38,725 bases of DNA. Source: Paracoccaceae bacterium. Its GTDB lineage: Bacteria; Pseudomonadota; Alphaproteobacteria; Rhodobacterales; Rhodobacteraceae. How positions within the stretch are numbered: position 1 is the stretch's first letter; the number at the start of each line of letters is the position of its first letter. The notes beneath the pieces are model-generated. The model searched no databases and was not told the DNA's origin. It was given only the letters and a program-made list of their open reading frames with translations. The stretch spans positions 1 through 38,725 of the forward strand of contig SKIF01000015.1 in the NCBI GenBank assembly GCA_007116575.1, in the 5' to 3' direction. Positions 8,768 through 17,918 of the stretch are shown here, piece by piece. The translations under genes were made by a program, and so were the position numbers.

Positions 8768-9579
8768 GATGCGGCCCTCTCGGTGATCGTTTTATTATGT
8801 TTTTCAAGAAGTTCCTGAGCAAGGTCGCGATAGGCCGCAGCGCCTTTGGATTCTGAATCATAGCGCAGCACCGGTACAGCAAAGGAGGGTGCTTCGGACA
8901 GGCGCACATTGCGTGGGATGACCGTCGAAAAGACCATATCGCCCAGATTGCTGCGTGCGTCCGCCTCGACCTGCTGAGCGAGATTGTTGCGCCGATCATA
9001 CATCGTTAACAAAACCCCTTCGATCCGCAAACTGGGATTGGCCGACTCACGCAGGTCGCGGATTGTCAGCATGAGTTGCGACAACCCCTCCAGCGCGAAA
9101 AACTCGGCCTGCAAGGGCACAAGGACCGAATGGGCGGCGACCATGGCGTTCACGGTCAAGAGGTTCAGAGAAGGTGGGCAGTCGATGAGGATATAGTCGA
9201 ACCCGGCATCAACGATATCACGCTGGCGTAGGGCATCCTGCAGCATATAGCTGCGCCGCGTGCGCGACATCAGCTCGATATCCGCCGAGGAAAGGTCGGT
9301 TGTGGCCGGGATGATCCAGAGACCGGGGTGATCAGTCTTGCCAATGATGTTGCGGGCAGGCGCATCACCCAGAATCAGATCATAGGTGGTGTATTTCCGC
9401 ACACCCATTTCCAGCCCCAGCCCGGTCGAAGCGTTGCCCTGCGGATCCAGATCGATCAGGAGGGTCTTCATCTTGCGTTCGGCCAGAGCCGCCGCCAGAT
9501 TGATGGCCGTAGTTGTCTTGCCGACACCGCCCTTCTGGTTTGCAATCGCAATGATTCGGGTCGCGAAACGGTCAGACAC
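8764..9579 (-). CDS. parA: Chromosome partitioning ATPase ParA
   Basis: ParA is the nucleoid-bound ATPase whose gradient pulls ParB-parS complexes apart during segregation. The 271-residue product begins with a deviant Walker A box, KGGVGKTT at 16-23, with the signature lysine K16. Walker A' and B blocks follow (TLLIDLDPQGNASTGLG and FDYILIDCPPSLNLL). There is no N-terminal DNA-binding extension, as expected for a chromosomal ParA of the short type. Its start overlaps the rsmG end by 8 bases and its stop overlaps the parB start. Confidence 0.97.
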   Translation of the reverse strand: MSDRFATRIIAIANQKGGVGKTTTAINLAAALAERKMKTLLIDLDPQGNASTGLGLEMGVRKYTTYDLILGDAPARNIIGKTDHPGLWIIPATTDLSSADIELMSRTRRSYMLQDALRQRDIVDAGFDYILIDCPPSLNLLTVNAMVAAHSVLVPLQAEFFALEGLSQLMLTIRDLRESANPSLRIEGVLLTMYDRRNNLAQQVEADARSNLGDMVFSTVIPRNVRLSEAPSFAVPVLRYDSESKGAAAYRDLAQELLEKHNKTITERAAS

Positions 9580-10189
9580 GGTGGATTTCCTTTAGCAATA
9601 GCAGCCGGGCGAGCGGATCGGTAAGGCTGGGATACGAGCACAGTTCAAATTGCCATTCCTGTTGCGCCACTGCAAGCTCTTGCGCATGGTTTTTCCCCTT
9701 GGGTAGCAAGGCGACACCGTCTTGTGACAGGTGACGCTCCACAAGCGGCAGAAGCTGGACAAGCGGCGCGAGCGCACGGGCAGAGATGATATCGGCGCCT
9801 TGTGGCGGGACCATTTCAACGCGCTGGGGCAGCACTGTGACAGCGAGGTTAAGCGTGCGGGACGCTGTCATCAGGAAGGCAGATTTGCGCGTGTCACTCT
9901 CGATCAGGGTGAAGTGGCAACCTGGCATTGAGTCGCGCGCCAGAATGGCGCAGACCAGCCCCGGCAACCCCCCGCCCGACCCGAGATCGAGCCATGTCCG
10001 GGCATCTGGGGGCGCATGTTGGAAAAGCTGCGCTGAATCGACAATGTGACGATCCCAAAGATGCGGAATCGTGGCAGGCGCGACAAGATTGATGCGCTCG
10101 GTCCATTTGGTCAGCAAAGACGCAAACTCCTGCAATCGGGCCAATGTTTCACGTGAAACATCGACCCCGGCAAACTGAGACCTGCTCAT
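9572..10189 (-). CDS. rsmG: 16S rRNA (guanine-527-N7) methyltransferase RsmG
   Basis: RsmG (GidB) methylates G527 of 16S rRNA using S-adenosylmethionine; its loss causes low-level streptomycin resistance in several bacteria. The SAM-binding loop DLGSGGG is at 68-74, and [13 protein letters not shown] and LWDRHIVDS are family blocks. Residues 10-15 (DVSRET) are encoded exactly by a parS site, so this coding stretch is shared with the segregation system. The ATG overlaps the mnmG stop (ATGA). At 205 residues it is a normal length for the family. Confidence 0.95.
   Translation of the reverse strand: MSRSQFAGVDVSRETLARLQEFASLLTKWTERINLVAPATIPHLWDRHIVDSAQLFQHAPPDARTWLDLGSGGGLPGLVCAILARDSMPGCHFTLIESDTRKSAFLMTASRTLNLAVTVLPQRVEMVPPQGADIISARALAPLVQLLPLVERHLSQDGVALLPKGKNHAQELAVAQQEWQFELCSYPSLTDPLARLLLLKEIHRV
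10145..10160. promoter_or_regulatory. parS site 1, inside rsmG
   Basis: TGTTTCACGTGAAACA is the perfect consensus 16-bp palindrome bound by ParB. It encodes residues 10-15 of RsmG on the minus strand. It shares an extended 21-base match with site 3, including the flanking TTGG. Confidence 0.95.
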
Positions 10190-12057
10190 GCCGAGGCGCG
10201 TCTTGTCTGCTGTTGAAGCCGCGACAAAAGCAGCACCAGTGCCGCCGGGGTCATGCCGTCAATGCGCGCGGCCTGGCCCAGTGTCTCAGGCTGCAAGTTC
10301 TTGAGTTTACTAGATAATTCCTTCGACAACCCGGTAACAGAGTCAAAGTCGAAACCGGGCGGGAAACGGCGCTCCTCATCCGCCTGAAGCGCACGGATCT
10401 GCGCCTCCTGCCGCTCCAGATAGGCGTGATACACCATCTCTTTCTCGATCTGGCGCTTGCTGGCCGAATCGATCTCTGCAAGCTCGGGCTGCAAAGCCTC
10501 CAACGCAGGAAAACCAAAACCCGGCAGACCCAGAAGGGTCAACGCATCGCGGCGGCTGCCATCTTCGCTGATCTTGAACCCAGCCGAATTGAGCACACGC
10601 GGCGTATAGCTGAAACTGCGCAATTTCGCTTTTGCCGACTCCAGTCTCTCCAGCTTCTCGGCAAACCGATTTGCCCGCGTGGCTCCAATACAGCCCAGCG
10701 ACAGGCCCATTGACGTCAAACGCTGGTCGGCATTATCGGCGCGCAGCGACAGGCGATACTCGGCGCGCGAAGTGAACATGCGATAAGGCTCGGACACGCC
10801 GCGCAGGATCAGATCATCGATCATCACCCCGATATAGGAGTCTGAGCGGGCGAAGCGGGCAGGCGCGCGGCCCTGCGCATGGAGGGCCGCGTTCAGCCCC
10901 GCAACCAGACCCTGTGCGGCGGCCTCTTCATATCCGGTGGTGCCATTGATCTGCCCGGCAAGGAAGAACCCCTCCACCTGCTTGAGTTGCAGGCCCGCAT
11001 TCAGCGCGCGCGGGTCGATATAGTCATACTCAATGGCATAGCCAGGCTGCAGGATGGAGACATTTTCCAACCCGCGAATCGTGCGCACATAGACCTCCTG
11101 CACGTCCGCAGGCAGTGAGGTCGAGATGCCATTGGGGTAAACCGTGTGATCATCCAGACCTTCGGGTTCCAGAAAGACCTGATGCGAGTCTTTCTCTGCG
11201 AAACGAGTAATCTTGTCCTCTATCGAGGGGCAGTAGCGCGGGCCGACCCCTTCGATCTGGCCGCCATACATGGCTGAGCGCGAAAGATTGTCGCGAACGA
11301 TCTGATGCGTCTGCGGGTTGGTATGGGTGATGGCGCAGGCCAGTTGCCGGGCGATGACATGGTCGGTCAGGAACGAGAGGAACTCCGGTGCGTCATCGCC
11401 CGGTTGCGCCTCAAGAGCTTCCCAGTCAATCGTGCGGCCATCGAGCCGTGGCGGCGTACCGGTCTTGAGCCGCCCCATCGGCAGACCAAGATCCCGCATC
11501 TGCTGCGCGAGCACCGTCGACGCCGCATTGCCCATGCGACCAGCAGGGAAACTCTTGTCGCCGATATGGACCATACCGCCCAGGAAGGTACCCGTAGTCA
11601 GAACCACGGCCTTGCCGTGCAATGTCTGATCACCGGCGAGCGTGACCCCACGGATCGCGTCGCTGTCCATCACCAACCCGGTGACTTCAGCCTCGATCAG
11701 GTCCAACCCTTCGGTAGCGCAGACCTCTGTAGCAACGAAATGCCGATAGCGCTTGCGGTCCGCCTGCACACGCGGCCCCTGTACTGCCGGACCCTTGGAG
11801 CGATTGAGCAAACGATACTGGATGGCCGCGTAATCTCCGGCGCGGCCCATCAGACCATCGAGCGCATCGACCTCGCGCACCAGATGGCCCTTGCCAAGGC
11901 CACCAATCGCCGGGTTGCACGACATCACGCCCAGATCATCCTTGCGGAAGGTGACAAGCGCTGTGGTCGCACCCAGCCGGACTGCAGCAAGCGCCGCCTC
12001 GACCCCGGAATGGCCTCCGCCAACCACGATTACGTCGTAATGTTTCACGTGAAACAC
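10186..12057 (-). CDS. mnmG: tRNA uridine-34 5-carboxymethylaminomethyl modification enzyme MnmG
   Basis: MnmG (GidA) is the FAD-dependent partner of MnmE that installs the carboxymethylaminomethyl group on wobble uridine 34 of several tRNAs. The FAD-binding loop ([14 protein letters not shown]) is at the N terminus, followed by the family signatures [18 protein letters not shown] and [12 protein letters not shown]. The C-terminal domain ([11 protein letters not shown] to the [12 protein letters not shown] end) binds tRNA and MnmE. I place the start at GTG (MFHVKHYD), giving 623 residues, with GGAGAG ten bases upstream. The frame runs 21 codons further up but would then overlap mnmE. The first six codons coincide with parS site 2. 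Confidence 0.95.
   Translation of the reverse strand: MFHVKHYDVIVVGGGHSGVEAALAAVRLGATTALVTFRKDDLGVMSCNPAIGGLGKGHLVREVDALDGLMGRAGDYAAIQYRLLNRSKGPAVQGPRVQADRKRYRHFVATEVCATEGLDLIEAEVTGLVMDSDAIRGVTLAGDQTLHGKAVVLTTGTFLGGMVHIGDKSFPAGRMGNAASTVLAQQMRDLGLPMGRLKTGTPPRLDGRTIDWEALEAQPGDDAPEFLSFLTDHVIARQLACAITHTNPQTHQIVRDNLSRSAMYGGQIEGVGPRYCPSIEDKITRFAEKDSHQVFLEPEGLDDHTVYPNGISTSLPADVQEVYVRTIRGLENVSILQPGYAIEYDYIDPRALNAGLQLKQVEGFFLAGQINGTTGYEEAAAQGLVAGLNAALHAQGRAPARFARSDSYIGVMIDDLILRGVSEPYRMFTSRAEYRLSLRADNADQRLTSMGLSLGCIGATRANRFAEKLERLESAKAKLRSFSYTPRVLNSAGFKISEDGSRRDALTLLGLPGFGFPALEALQPELAEIDSASKRQIEKEMVYHAYLERQEAQIRALQADEERRFPPGFDFDSVTGLSKELSSKLKNLQPETLGQAARIDGMTPAALVLLLSRLQQQTRRASA
12041..12056. promoter_or_regulatory. 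parS site 2, at the mnmG start
   Basis: This is a perfect TGTTTCACGTGAAACA palindrome. It covers the first six codons of mnmG and produces the peptide MFHVKH. ParB bound here would sit on the translation start region of mnmG. Confidence 0.95.
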
Positions 12058-12075
12058 TCCCGCCACTCTCTCCAA

Positions 12076-12091
12076 TGTTTCACGTGAAACA
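12076..12091. promoter_or_regulatory. parS site 3, between mnmE and mnmG
   Basis: This is a perfect TGTTTCACGTGAAACA palindrome lying in the 37-base gap between mnmE and mnmG. Here the symmetry extends three bases further on each side (12073-12094), making a 22-bp palindrome. It is only 20 bases from site 2, so the two could be bound together. Confidence 0.95.
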
Positions 12092-12094
12092 TTG

Positions 12095-13381
12095 CTACTT
12101 TCCGATGCAGAAGGACGCAAAGATATCGCCCAGCAGATCCTCTACATCCACTCTCCCGATCAACGCATCGAGCGCTGTCAGCGCCTCACGAATATCCGCC
12201 GCCACCAGTTCCGCGATATAATCTCTGGCCCGCAATTTATCAATCGCTGCGTTCAGCGCCACCGCAGCACGCTGCATCGCCTGCAAGTGACGCCGCCGGA
12301 CTGTCACCCCATCCCGCGCAACGCGCTGCCCCAGCTCTCCCGCAACTTCGGCCAAGAGTTCCTCGACCCCTTCGCCTGTCAACCCGGAAATCCCTCCGCT
12401 TCTACCAGGGTGGAGATCGGCCTTACTGAATCGCAAGATATCCCCTGGCCGAACAACTACAGGTGGGGATGCACCTGGTCCATCACACAAGATAACGCGG
12501 ATATCAGCCGCTTCTGCGCGTTCCTGTCCGCGGGCGATGCCAATGGCCTCAATTTGCTCATCAGTCTCGCGCAACCCCGCAGTGTCGAGAATCGTCACAG
12601 CAAAACCGCCAATCTCCATTCGCACCTCGAGCACATCGCGCGTCGTGCCCGCTAGCTCTGATGTGATCGCAGCCTCGCGTCCTGCCAGCATGTTCAGCAA
12701 GGTCGATTTCCCGGAATTGACCGAGCCGACCAGCGCGACCTCAAACCCGCTCTGCGCCCGTTCACGCCCGCCCTGCCCGGCAATCTCACGCTGCATCTCA
12801 TCCGAGACAGCCTCAAGTTCCACCAGAATCTGCGCGTCGAAATCCCCGACATCTTCCTCGACGAAATCAATCGAGACCTCGACAAGAGCTGCTGCCTTGA
12901 CCAGATGCCCACGCCAACCCGCGACCAGCTTGCCAATGGCCCCGTCCAGCACCCTCAACGCCTGACGCCGCTGACTCTCGGTCTCGGCCTCCAGCAGATC
13001 GCTCAGCCCCTCGACCTGTGTCAGATCAAGCACGCCATTTTCCAGTGCACGCCGCGTGAACTCGCCCGGTTCCGCCAGCCGCAGGCCGTAATCCTCGGCC
13101 AGACAGGTCTCGACAGCCGCTATGGTCGCGAGGCTACCATGCACCATCAACTCAACCACATCCTCACCGGTGAAGCTGACCCCAGATGCGAAAGCAATCA
13201 CCAACCCGGTATCCAGCTGCTCACCCGAGGCGCGGCAGATCGCGCGTAGCCCCGCCTGTCGCAACGGCGGCAGACTGCCCGCCATTGCCTGCCCGACCGC
13301 ATGGGCGCGCGGACCCGAAAGGCGAAGCACCGCAACACCTGACTTCCCCCTCGCGGATGCCAGCGCGAAGATCGTATCCAT
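12095..13381 (-). CDS. mnmE: tRNA modification GTPase MnmE
   Basis: MnmE (TrmE) is the potassium-activated GTPase that works with MnmG on wobble uridine. The N-terminal formyl-tetrahydrofolate domain is at about 1-115. The GTPase domain is inserted in a helical domain: G1 GSVNSGKS at 219-226, GTTRDV at 245-250, DTAG at 266-269. The protein ends CIGK with the essential cysteine C425. The usual G4 motif NKxD reads SKAD at 319-322. At 428 residues it is somewhat shorter than the E. coli protein, which is common in alphaproteobacteria. Its start lies four bases after the rho stop, showing they share a transcript. Confidence 0.95.
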   Translation of the reverse strand: MDTIFALASARGKSGVAVLRLSGPRAHAVGQAMAGSLPPLRQAGLRAICRASGEQLDTGLVIAFASGVSFTGEDVVELMVHGSLATIAAVETCLAEDYGLRLAEPGEFTRRALENGVLDLTQVEGLSDLLEAETESQRRQALRVLDGAIGKLVAGWRGHLVKAAALVEVSIDFVEEDVGDFDAQILVELEAVSDEMQREIAGQGGRERAQSGFEVALVGSVNSGKSTLLNMLAGREAAITSELAGTTRDVLEVRMEIGGFAVTILDTAGLRETDEQIEAIGIARGQERAEAADIRVILCDGPGASPPVVVRPGDILRFSKADLHPGRSGGISGLTGEGVEELLAEVAGELGQRVARDGVTVRRRHLQAMQRAAVALNAAIDKLRARDYIAELVAADIREALTALDALIGRVDVEDLLGDIFASFCIGK

Positions 13382-13385
13382 GGAT

Positions 13386-14705
13386 TCAGGCGTTCATCGA
13401 ATCGAAGAAGTCGCTGTTTGTTTTGGTCTGTTTCAGTTTCGAGATCAGGAACTCGATGGCATCGGTCGTGCCCATCGGGTTCAGAATACGCCTCAGCACA
13501 AAGGTCTTTTGCAGATCCGCCTTGTCGATCAGCAGGTCTTCCTTCCGCGTGCCCGATTTCAGAATATCCATCGCCGGGAAAACGCGCTTGTCGGCAATCT
13601 TGCGGTCCAGCACAATTTCACTGTTACCAGTCCCTTTGAATTCCTCAAAGATCACCTCGTCCATCCGGCTGCCGGTATCGATCAGCGCGGTTGCGATGAT
13701 CGTCAGTGAGCCGCCCTCCTCGATATTCCGCGCGGCACCAAAGAACCGCTTGGGCCGCTGCAGGGCATTGGCATCGACACCCCCTGTCAGCACCTTGCCC
13801 GAGCTTGGCACAACAGTGTTGAAGGCTCGCCCAAGTCGCGTGATGGAATCGAGCAGGATCACAACATCGCGCTTGTGCTCGACCAGACGCTTGGCCTTCT
13901 CGATCACCATTTCCGAAACCGCTACGTGGCGTGTGGCCGGTTCATCAAAGGTTGAGGCGATCACCTCTCCCTTGACCGACCTTTGCATGTCGGTCACCTC
14001 TTCCGGCCGCTCGTCAATCAGCAGCACGATCAGATAGCATTCAGGGTGGTTCTTCTCGATACTGTGCGCAATGTTCTGCAACAGCACGGTTTTGCCGGTC
14101 CTGGGCGGTGCCACGATCAGCGCGCGTTGACCCTTGCCCAGCGGTGTCACGATATCAATGATCCGTGCTGACCTGTCCTTGGTAGCCGGGTCGCCGGTTT
14201 CCATCCACAGCCGTTCATCCGGGTAGAGCGGGGTGAGGTTGTCAAAATGCACCTTGTGGCGCGCGCGTTCGGGGTTATCAAAATTGATCTGCGTGACTTT
14301 GGTAATCCCGAAATAGCGTTCGTTCTCGGCCGGGGCCTGAATCTCTCCCTCAACCGTATCCCCTGTGCGCAGCGCATATTGTCGGATCATGTCAGGCGAG
14401 ACATAGATATCATCCGGACCGGGCAGGTAATTTGCTTCCGGTGCGCGCAGAAAGCCAAATCCGTCCTGCAACACTTCCAGAACGCCCTCCCCGTAGACTG
14501 TCCAACCATCTTCCGCGCGTTCTTTCAGGATCGAGAACATCATCTCGCCCTTGCGCATGGATGACGCGTTTTCGATTTCCAGATCCTCGGCCAGCGCCAG
14601 AAGCTCCGCAGGGCTCTTGGCTTTCAGATCAGCCAGATGGAGGCTCTCGCGACCTTCTGCCTGTACTGGATTGTCGATGCGGTCGGGGGTCAGAGTGTCA
14701 GACAT
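13386..14705 (-). CDS. rho: Transcription termination factor Rho
   Basis: Rho is the hexameric RNA helicase that ends transcription at Rho-dependent sites. The 439 residues include an N-terminal helical Rho_N domain (about 22-66, [19 protein letters not shown]), a cold-shock RNA-binding domain (about 67-140, [17 protein letters not shown]), and the ATPase with P-loop APPRTGKT at 199-206. The Q-loop and R-loop regions toward the C terminus are complete, ending [18 protein letters not shown] chose the ATG giving MSDTLTPD because AAGGA lies at correct spacing; the frame continues 36 codons upstream without supporting features. It leads the operon with mnmE, mnmG, rsmG, parA and parB. Confidence 0.96.
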   Translation of the reverse strand: MSDTLTPDRIDNPVQAEGRESLHLADLKAKSPAELLALAEDLEIENASSMRKGEMMFSILKERAEDGWTVYGEGVLEVLQDGFGFLRAPEANYLPGPDDIYVSPDMIRQYALRTGDTVEGEIQAPAENERYFGITKVTQINFDNPERARHKVHFDNLTPLYPDERLWMETGDPATKDRSARIIDIVTPLGKGQRALIVAPPRTGKTVLLQNIAHSIEKNHPECYLIVLLIDERPEEVTDMQRSVKGEVIASTFDEPATRHVAVSEMVIEKAKRLVEHKRDVVILLDSITRLGRAFNTVVPSSGKVLTGGVDANALQRPKRFFGAARNIEEGGSLTIIATALIDTGSRMDEVIFEEFKGTGNSEIVLDRKIADKRVFPAMDILKSGTRKEDLLIDKADLQKTFVLRRILNPMGTTDAIEFLISKLKQTKTNSDFFDSMNA

Positions 14706-14792
14706 GAGGAATCCTTGATACCCGCACATATGGCGGGCCGCGAGAGGCAGATGATCATGAGATGCGGTCCACGGATGTGGGGCTAGGTGGTC

Positions 14793-14820
14793 CATACACG
14801 AGACTCGGAGCACAAGTCAA
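14793..14820 (-). promoter_or_regulatory. Probable rho operon promoter
   Basis: On the minus strand TTGACT (14820-14815) and TGTATG (14798-14793) are 16 bases apart, giving an untranslated leader of roughly 80 bases before rho. The -35 box is good and the -10 box is weak. In other bacteria rho controls its own leader by early termination, which this leader would allow. Confidence 0.4.
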
Positions 14821-14881
14821 TTCTCGGAATTTCTTCATATAAAATAGAAAGAAATGAAAAGGTAATTGAGTATGTAGGGGT

Positions 14882-14890
14882 TGTGGATAT
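14882..14890 (-). promoter_or_regulatory. DnaA-box-like site 1
   Basis: TGTGGATAT reads ATATCCACA on the minus strand, one base from the TTATCCACA consensus. It lies on the rho side of the AT-rich block. Confidence 0.45.
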
Positions 14891-14915
14891 GGGGATTGTT
14901 TTTCAGTGCACAGAC

Positions 14916-14924
14916 TTGTCCACA
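14916..14924 (+). promoter_or_regulatory. DnaA-box-like site 2
   Basis: TTGTCCACA differs from the consensus TTATCCACA at one position. It is 25 bases from site 1 in the opposite orientation and about 30 bases before the AT-rich block. Confidence 0.45.
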
Positions 14925-15180
14925 GAAAGACGCCAGTCTACAGTCTGAGGAAGTTCTATAAATTCATTTATTTTCAATGATATATAATAGAACATAATGC
15001 GAATATCCCGATTGAGGCTTGCAGTTTTCCCCAGAGTCCACAAATGACAGCCAGCCTGTTGTCACCTGGGGAAGGTCTTGCCTGTACTCTTGCGCAAGGC
15101 TTGGGAAACTGCCAGCACTGCACAAACTCTCGGATATCCTGCGGTTTTCAGGTGTCTTGTTCCTGCGCTTCTTCACAGGA

Positions 15181-15189
15181 TTGTCCACA
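15181..15189 (+). promoter_or_regulatory. DnaA-box-like site 3, overlapping the maf start
   Basis: This is a second exact TTGTCCACA. Its last base is the A of the maf start codon, so DnaA bound here could also affect maf expression. Confidence 0.4.
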
Positions 15190-15779
15190 TGCTGGTTCTT
15201 GCTTCGACTTCCTCTATTCGTCAGAAAATGCTGCGCGACGCCCATGTGCCGTTCGAAGCGCTGCCCGCAAGGGTCGACGAGCCAACGATTCGTGCATCCC
15301 TTGAAGCGGAAGGCGCTCATCCGCGCGACATGGCCGATGCGCTGGCCGAAGCCAAGGCGCGGAAGCTTGGTCTGCGGATGCCTGATCGGCTGGTGCTGGG
15401 TTGCGATCAGGTGTTGGGGTTTAAAGGCAAAGTGCTGGAAAAGCCGGTCAGTCAGGACGACGCGCGAGCCCAGATTGAGGCATTGTCCGGGCAGACACAT
15501 CAGCTTTATTCTGCTGCCGTTATCTACGCTGAGGGTGGGCCGATCTGGCGTCATGTCGGGGTTGCGCGGTTGGTCATGCGCCCGGTTTCCACTGACTATC
15601 TCGGCGGCTATCTTGCCCGGAACTGGCCAGCGATTGCAGAGTCGGTCGGCGGCTACAAGCTCGAAGAGGAAGGCGTGCGGCTCTTTTCGCAGATACAGGG
15701 GGATTACTTTACCATTCTGGGAATGCCGCTTCTGGAATTGCTGAATTATCTGGTTCTGCGAGGGGAGATCGAAGGATGA
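15189..15779 (+). CDS. maf: Maf family nucleotide pyrophosphatase
   Basis: Maf proteins hydrolyse modified or canonical nucleoside triphosphates to monophosphates and are linked to septum control and damage avoidance. The 196-residue product has the N-terminal LASTSSIRQKML block in place of the usual SxSPRR, the catalytic acidic segment LVLGCDQVLGFKGKVLEKP (aspartate in GCDQV), and the YKLEEEGVRLFSQIQGDYFTILGMPL C-terminal region, here quoted only by its ends YKLEEEGV and TILGMPL. I set the start at the ATG giving MLVLAST, with AGGA eight bases upstream. Its substrate class cannot be told. It starts a tight operon: its stop overlaps aroE by four bases. Confidence 0.9.
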   Translation: MLVLASTSSIRQKMLRDAHVPFEALPARVDEPTIRASLEAEGAHPRDMADALAEAKARKLGLRMPDRLVLGCDQVLGFKGKVLEKPVSQDDARAQIEALSGQTHQLYSAAVIYAEGGPIWRHVGVARLVMRPVSTDYLGGYLARNWPAIAESVGGYKLEEEGVRLFSQIQGDYFTILGMPLLELLNYLVLRGEIEG

Positions 15780-16600
15780 GGGTTCCGCTTGCTGGTGTGA
15801 TTGGATGTCCGGTCGGCCATAGCCGCTCACCTCGCCTGCATGGCACATGGTTGCAGGAATACGGAATTGCCGGACATTATATTCCACTGCATGTCGAGCC
15901 AGACAATCTGGCACTTGTGCTCGAAACCATACCCGCAATGGGTTTTGTCGGTGCGAATGTGACGATTCCTCACAAAGAGGTCGCATTGGCGCTGGCTGAC
16001 CATGTCACAGATACCGCGCGCGTTATAGGGGCCGCGAATACGCTGACATTCACCGAGTACGGCCTCGAGGCTGACAATACGGATGGCTACGGTTTTCTAG
16101 CCAATCTGTGTGCGGGCGCACCCAAATGGCAAGGATCCGATGGCCCGGCGCTGGTATTGGGCGCGGGCGGTGCTGCTCGGGCGGTGCTGGTCGCGCTGGC
16201 TGAGGCGGGCGTGCCCGAAATCCGGCTGTGCAACCGCACCCAAGCGCGGGCTGAGGCGCTCGCCGCCGAAATCGCCGCGCCCATCGTGACCCTGCCCTGG
16301 GAAGAGCGCGCTGATGCTGCCGATGGTGCGGCGCTTGTCGTCAACACTACGGCGCTGGGCATGACCGGCCAACCGGAGCTGGAGTTTCCGCAATCCAGCC
16401 TGCGCCCCGGCATGGTTGTTACCGATCTTGTCTATACACCGCTGCAGACGCCCCTTTTGAAAGATGCCAGCGTGCAGGGGTGTCAGGTGGTCGACGGTTT
16501 GGGGATGTTACTGCATCAGGCCGTACCAGGGTTTGAACGATGGTTCGGGCGCAGGCCCGAGGTGACTGCGCGATTGCGCGACGCGGTGCTGGCTGGATGA
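15776..16600 (+). CDS. aroE: Shikimate dehydrogenase AroE
   Basis: AroE reduces 3-dehydroshikimate to shikimate with NADPH in aromatic amino acid synthesis. The 274-residue protein has the substrate motif [13 protein letters not shown], the catalytic lysine K67 in NVTIPHK and its partner D103 in NTDGYGF. The NADP-binding loop GAGGAARAV follows at mid-protein with a Rossmann fold. Four-base overlaps with maf before it and coaE after it indicate coupled translation. aroC of the same pathway lies elsewhere in this window (33.4 kb). Confidence 0.96.
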   Translation: MRVPLAGVIGCPVGHSRSPRLHGTWLQEYGIAGHYIPLHVEPDNLALVLETIPAMGFVGANVTIPHKEVALALADHVTDTARVIGAANTLTFTEYGLEADNTDGYGFLANLCAGAPKWQGSDGPALVLGAGGAARAVLVALAEAGVPEIRLCNRTQARAEALAAEIAAPIVTLPWEERADAADGAALVVNTTALGMTGQPELEFPQSSLRPGMVVTDLVYTPLQTPLLKDASVQGCQVVDGLGMLLHQAVPGFERWFGRRPEVTARLRDAVLAG

Positions 16601-17178
16601 CCTATCGTCTGGGGCTTACCGGCTCGATCGGTATGGGTAAGAGCACCGCAGCGGCCATGTTCCGGGACCTGGGCGTGCCGGTCTGGGATGCTGACGCCGC
16701 CGTGCACCGGCTCTACGCGCCGGGTGGTGCAGCGGTGGCACCGATTGCAGCGCTCTGCCCCGAAGCTGTCGGGTCAGCGGGGGTGGACCGCACCGCGCTC
16801 AAGGATTGGATTGCGCGCGAGGATGATGCCTTGTCTCAGCTCGAGAATGTGGTGCATCCGTTGGTAGCGCAGGACCGGGCAGATTTCATATCCAATGCCA
16901 CTGCTCCGCTGGTGGTACTTGATATTCCGCTATTGTTCGAGACTGGCGCAGATGTCGACGGCGTTCTTGTTGTCTCTGCCCCTGAAGATGTCCAGCGCGC
17001 ACGTGTTCTGGCGCGTCCCGGCATGACCGAGGCACATCTGGCGCAGATTCTGGCCCGCCAGATGCCCGATGCGGAAAAACGCGCTCGCGCGGATTTCGTG
17101 ATCGAAACACTGGATATGGACAGCACGCGCCGCGCGGTGCAAGATCTGGTGGCAAGACTGGAGGCAGGTGATGCGTGA
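16597..17178 (+). CDS. coaE: Dephospho-CoA kinase CoaE
   Basis: CoaE performs the last step of coenzyme A synthesis, phosphorylating the ribose 3'-hydroxyl of dephospho-CoA. The 193-residue product has the P-loop GSIGMGKS at 9-16 followed by the substrate block [14 protein letters not shown]. The lid segment [19 protein letters not shown] and a closing DFVIET motif are present. The start is the ATG overlapping the aroE stop. The upstream extension of the frame lies inside aroE and is not coding. Confidence 0.95.
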   Translation: MTYRLGLTGSIGMGKSTAAAMFRDLGVPVWDADAAVHRLYAPGGAAVAPIAALCPEAVGSAGVDRTALKDWIAREDDALSQLENVVHPLVAQDRADFISNATAPLVVLDIPLLFETGADVDGVLVVSAPEDVQRARVLARPGMTEAHLAQILARQMPDAEKRARADFVIETLDMDSTRRAVQDLVARLEAGDA

Positions 17179-17872
17179 ACTAGTGCTTGATACAGAGACA
17201 ACTGGTTTTGAACCTTCCGAGGGGCATCGGATTGTCGAGATCGGTGCGGTGGAACTGGTGAACCTGATGCCGACCGGGCGGACATACCACCAGTATATCA
17301 ACCCCGAGCGCGACATGCCGCAGGGCGCATTCGAGGTGCACGGCCTGAGTGAGGAATTCCTCTCTGACAAGCCGGTTTTTTCCGAGATTGTCGATGCGTT
17401 CCTGGGCTTTGTTGGTGATGCGCGGTTGGTGATCCATAACGCCGCGTTCGATATGAAATTTCTCAACGCCGAACTGGACCGCGCGGCGAAACCCGTGCTG
17501 CCACCCGAGCAGGCCTTTGACACGTTGGCCTATGCGCGGCGCAAATTTCCCGGCGCGCCCGCGTCGCTCGATGCGCTGTGTCGCCGTTTCGGTATCGACA
17601 ATTCGGCGCGCACGAAACATGGCGCGCTCTTGGACAGTGAGATCCTCGCAGAGGTCTATCTCGAACTTCTGGGTGGCTTGCAACCCGATTTCGCGCTTTC
17701 TGCCGAGCCGGCCGCCCGCAATGGCGCAGATGGTGCTGGTGCACCGACCCCTCTGCCGCGGCGCCCGACCCCTCTGCCCGCGCGGCTGACCGAGGCTGAA
17801 ACCAATGCGCATCGCGATTTCGTCGCGAAGCTGGGAGAAAACGCGGTCTGGCAACGCTACTTGCGGGCATGA
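17171..17872 (+). CDS. dnaQ: DNA polymerase III epsilon subunit (3'-5' exonuclease)
   Basis: DnaQ is the proofreading exonuclease of the replicative polymerase. The DEDDh active site is complete: D7 and E9 in LDTETTG (ExoI), D94 in HNAAFD (ExoII), and H150 and D155 in KHGALLDSE (ExoIII). The 233-residue length and the C-terminal tail reaching [13 protein letters not shown] fit alphaproteobacterial DnaQ, in which the tail holds the polymerase-binding segment. I prefer the ATG at the start over the adjoining GTG one codon earlier; GAGGCAGG precedes it. It overlaps coaE by 8 bases. The position beside the candidate origin and mutS puts two fidelity genes in this window, though they are not co-transcribed. 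Confidence 0.94.
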   Translation: MRELVLDTETTGFEPSEGHRIVEIGAVELVNLMPTGRTYHQYINPERDMPQGAFEVHGLSEEFLSDKPVFSEIVDAFLGFVGDARLVIHNAAFDMKFLNAELDRAAKPVLPPEQAFDTLAYARRKFPGAPASLDALCRRFGIDNSARTKHGALLDSEILAEVYLELLGGLQPDFALSAEPAARNGADGAGAPTPLPRRPTPLPARLTEAETNAHRDFVAKLGENAVWQRYLRA

Positions 17873-17874
17873 AA

Positions 17875-17895
17875 ACGCCCGGCGAGGCCGGGCGT
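17875..17895 (-). terminator. Terminator between dnaQ and secB
   Basis: ACGCCCGGC and GCCGGGCGT form a perfect 9-bp stem with a 3-base loop. On the minus strand it is followed by a TTTT run, making it a good intrinsic terminator for secB. On the plus strand it may also stop dnaQ transcripts, though less efficiently. Confidence 0.8.
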
Positions 17896-17918
17896 GTTGC
17901 ACAAGTTTCAGGGAGTGC

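Larger units (their letters stand above)
14821..15189. other. Candidate replication origin (oriC) in the rho-maf gap
   Basis: The 483-base gap between the divergent rho and maf (14706-15188) is the most AT-rich stretch of the window's interior and has no gene. It holds DnaA-box-like 9-mers one base from the TTATCCACA consensus at 14882, 14916 and 15181, and weaker ones near 15025 and 15035. An unwinding-type AT-rich block lies at 14953-14999, framed by the inverted repeat GTTCTAT / ATAGAAC (14953-14959 and 14987-14993). GANTC sites occur at 14802 and 15033. The neighbouring parABS/mnmG/rsmG cluster is typically close to oriC. The assignment is an inference without replication data. Confidence 0.5.

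Noticed and set aside
12058-12120. A longer mnmG start giving 21 extra residues
   Set aside because: It would overlap mnmE, and the extra peptide ([10 protein letters not shown]) is just the translation of parS site 3. The GTG giving MFHVKHYD has a ribosome binding site and fits the family length.
14706-15078. A protein-coding gene spanning the rho-maf gap on the minus strand
   Set aside because: The frame there has AT-rich codons, no ribosome binding site and reads into maf antisense. The DNA looks regulatory rather than coding.
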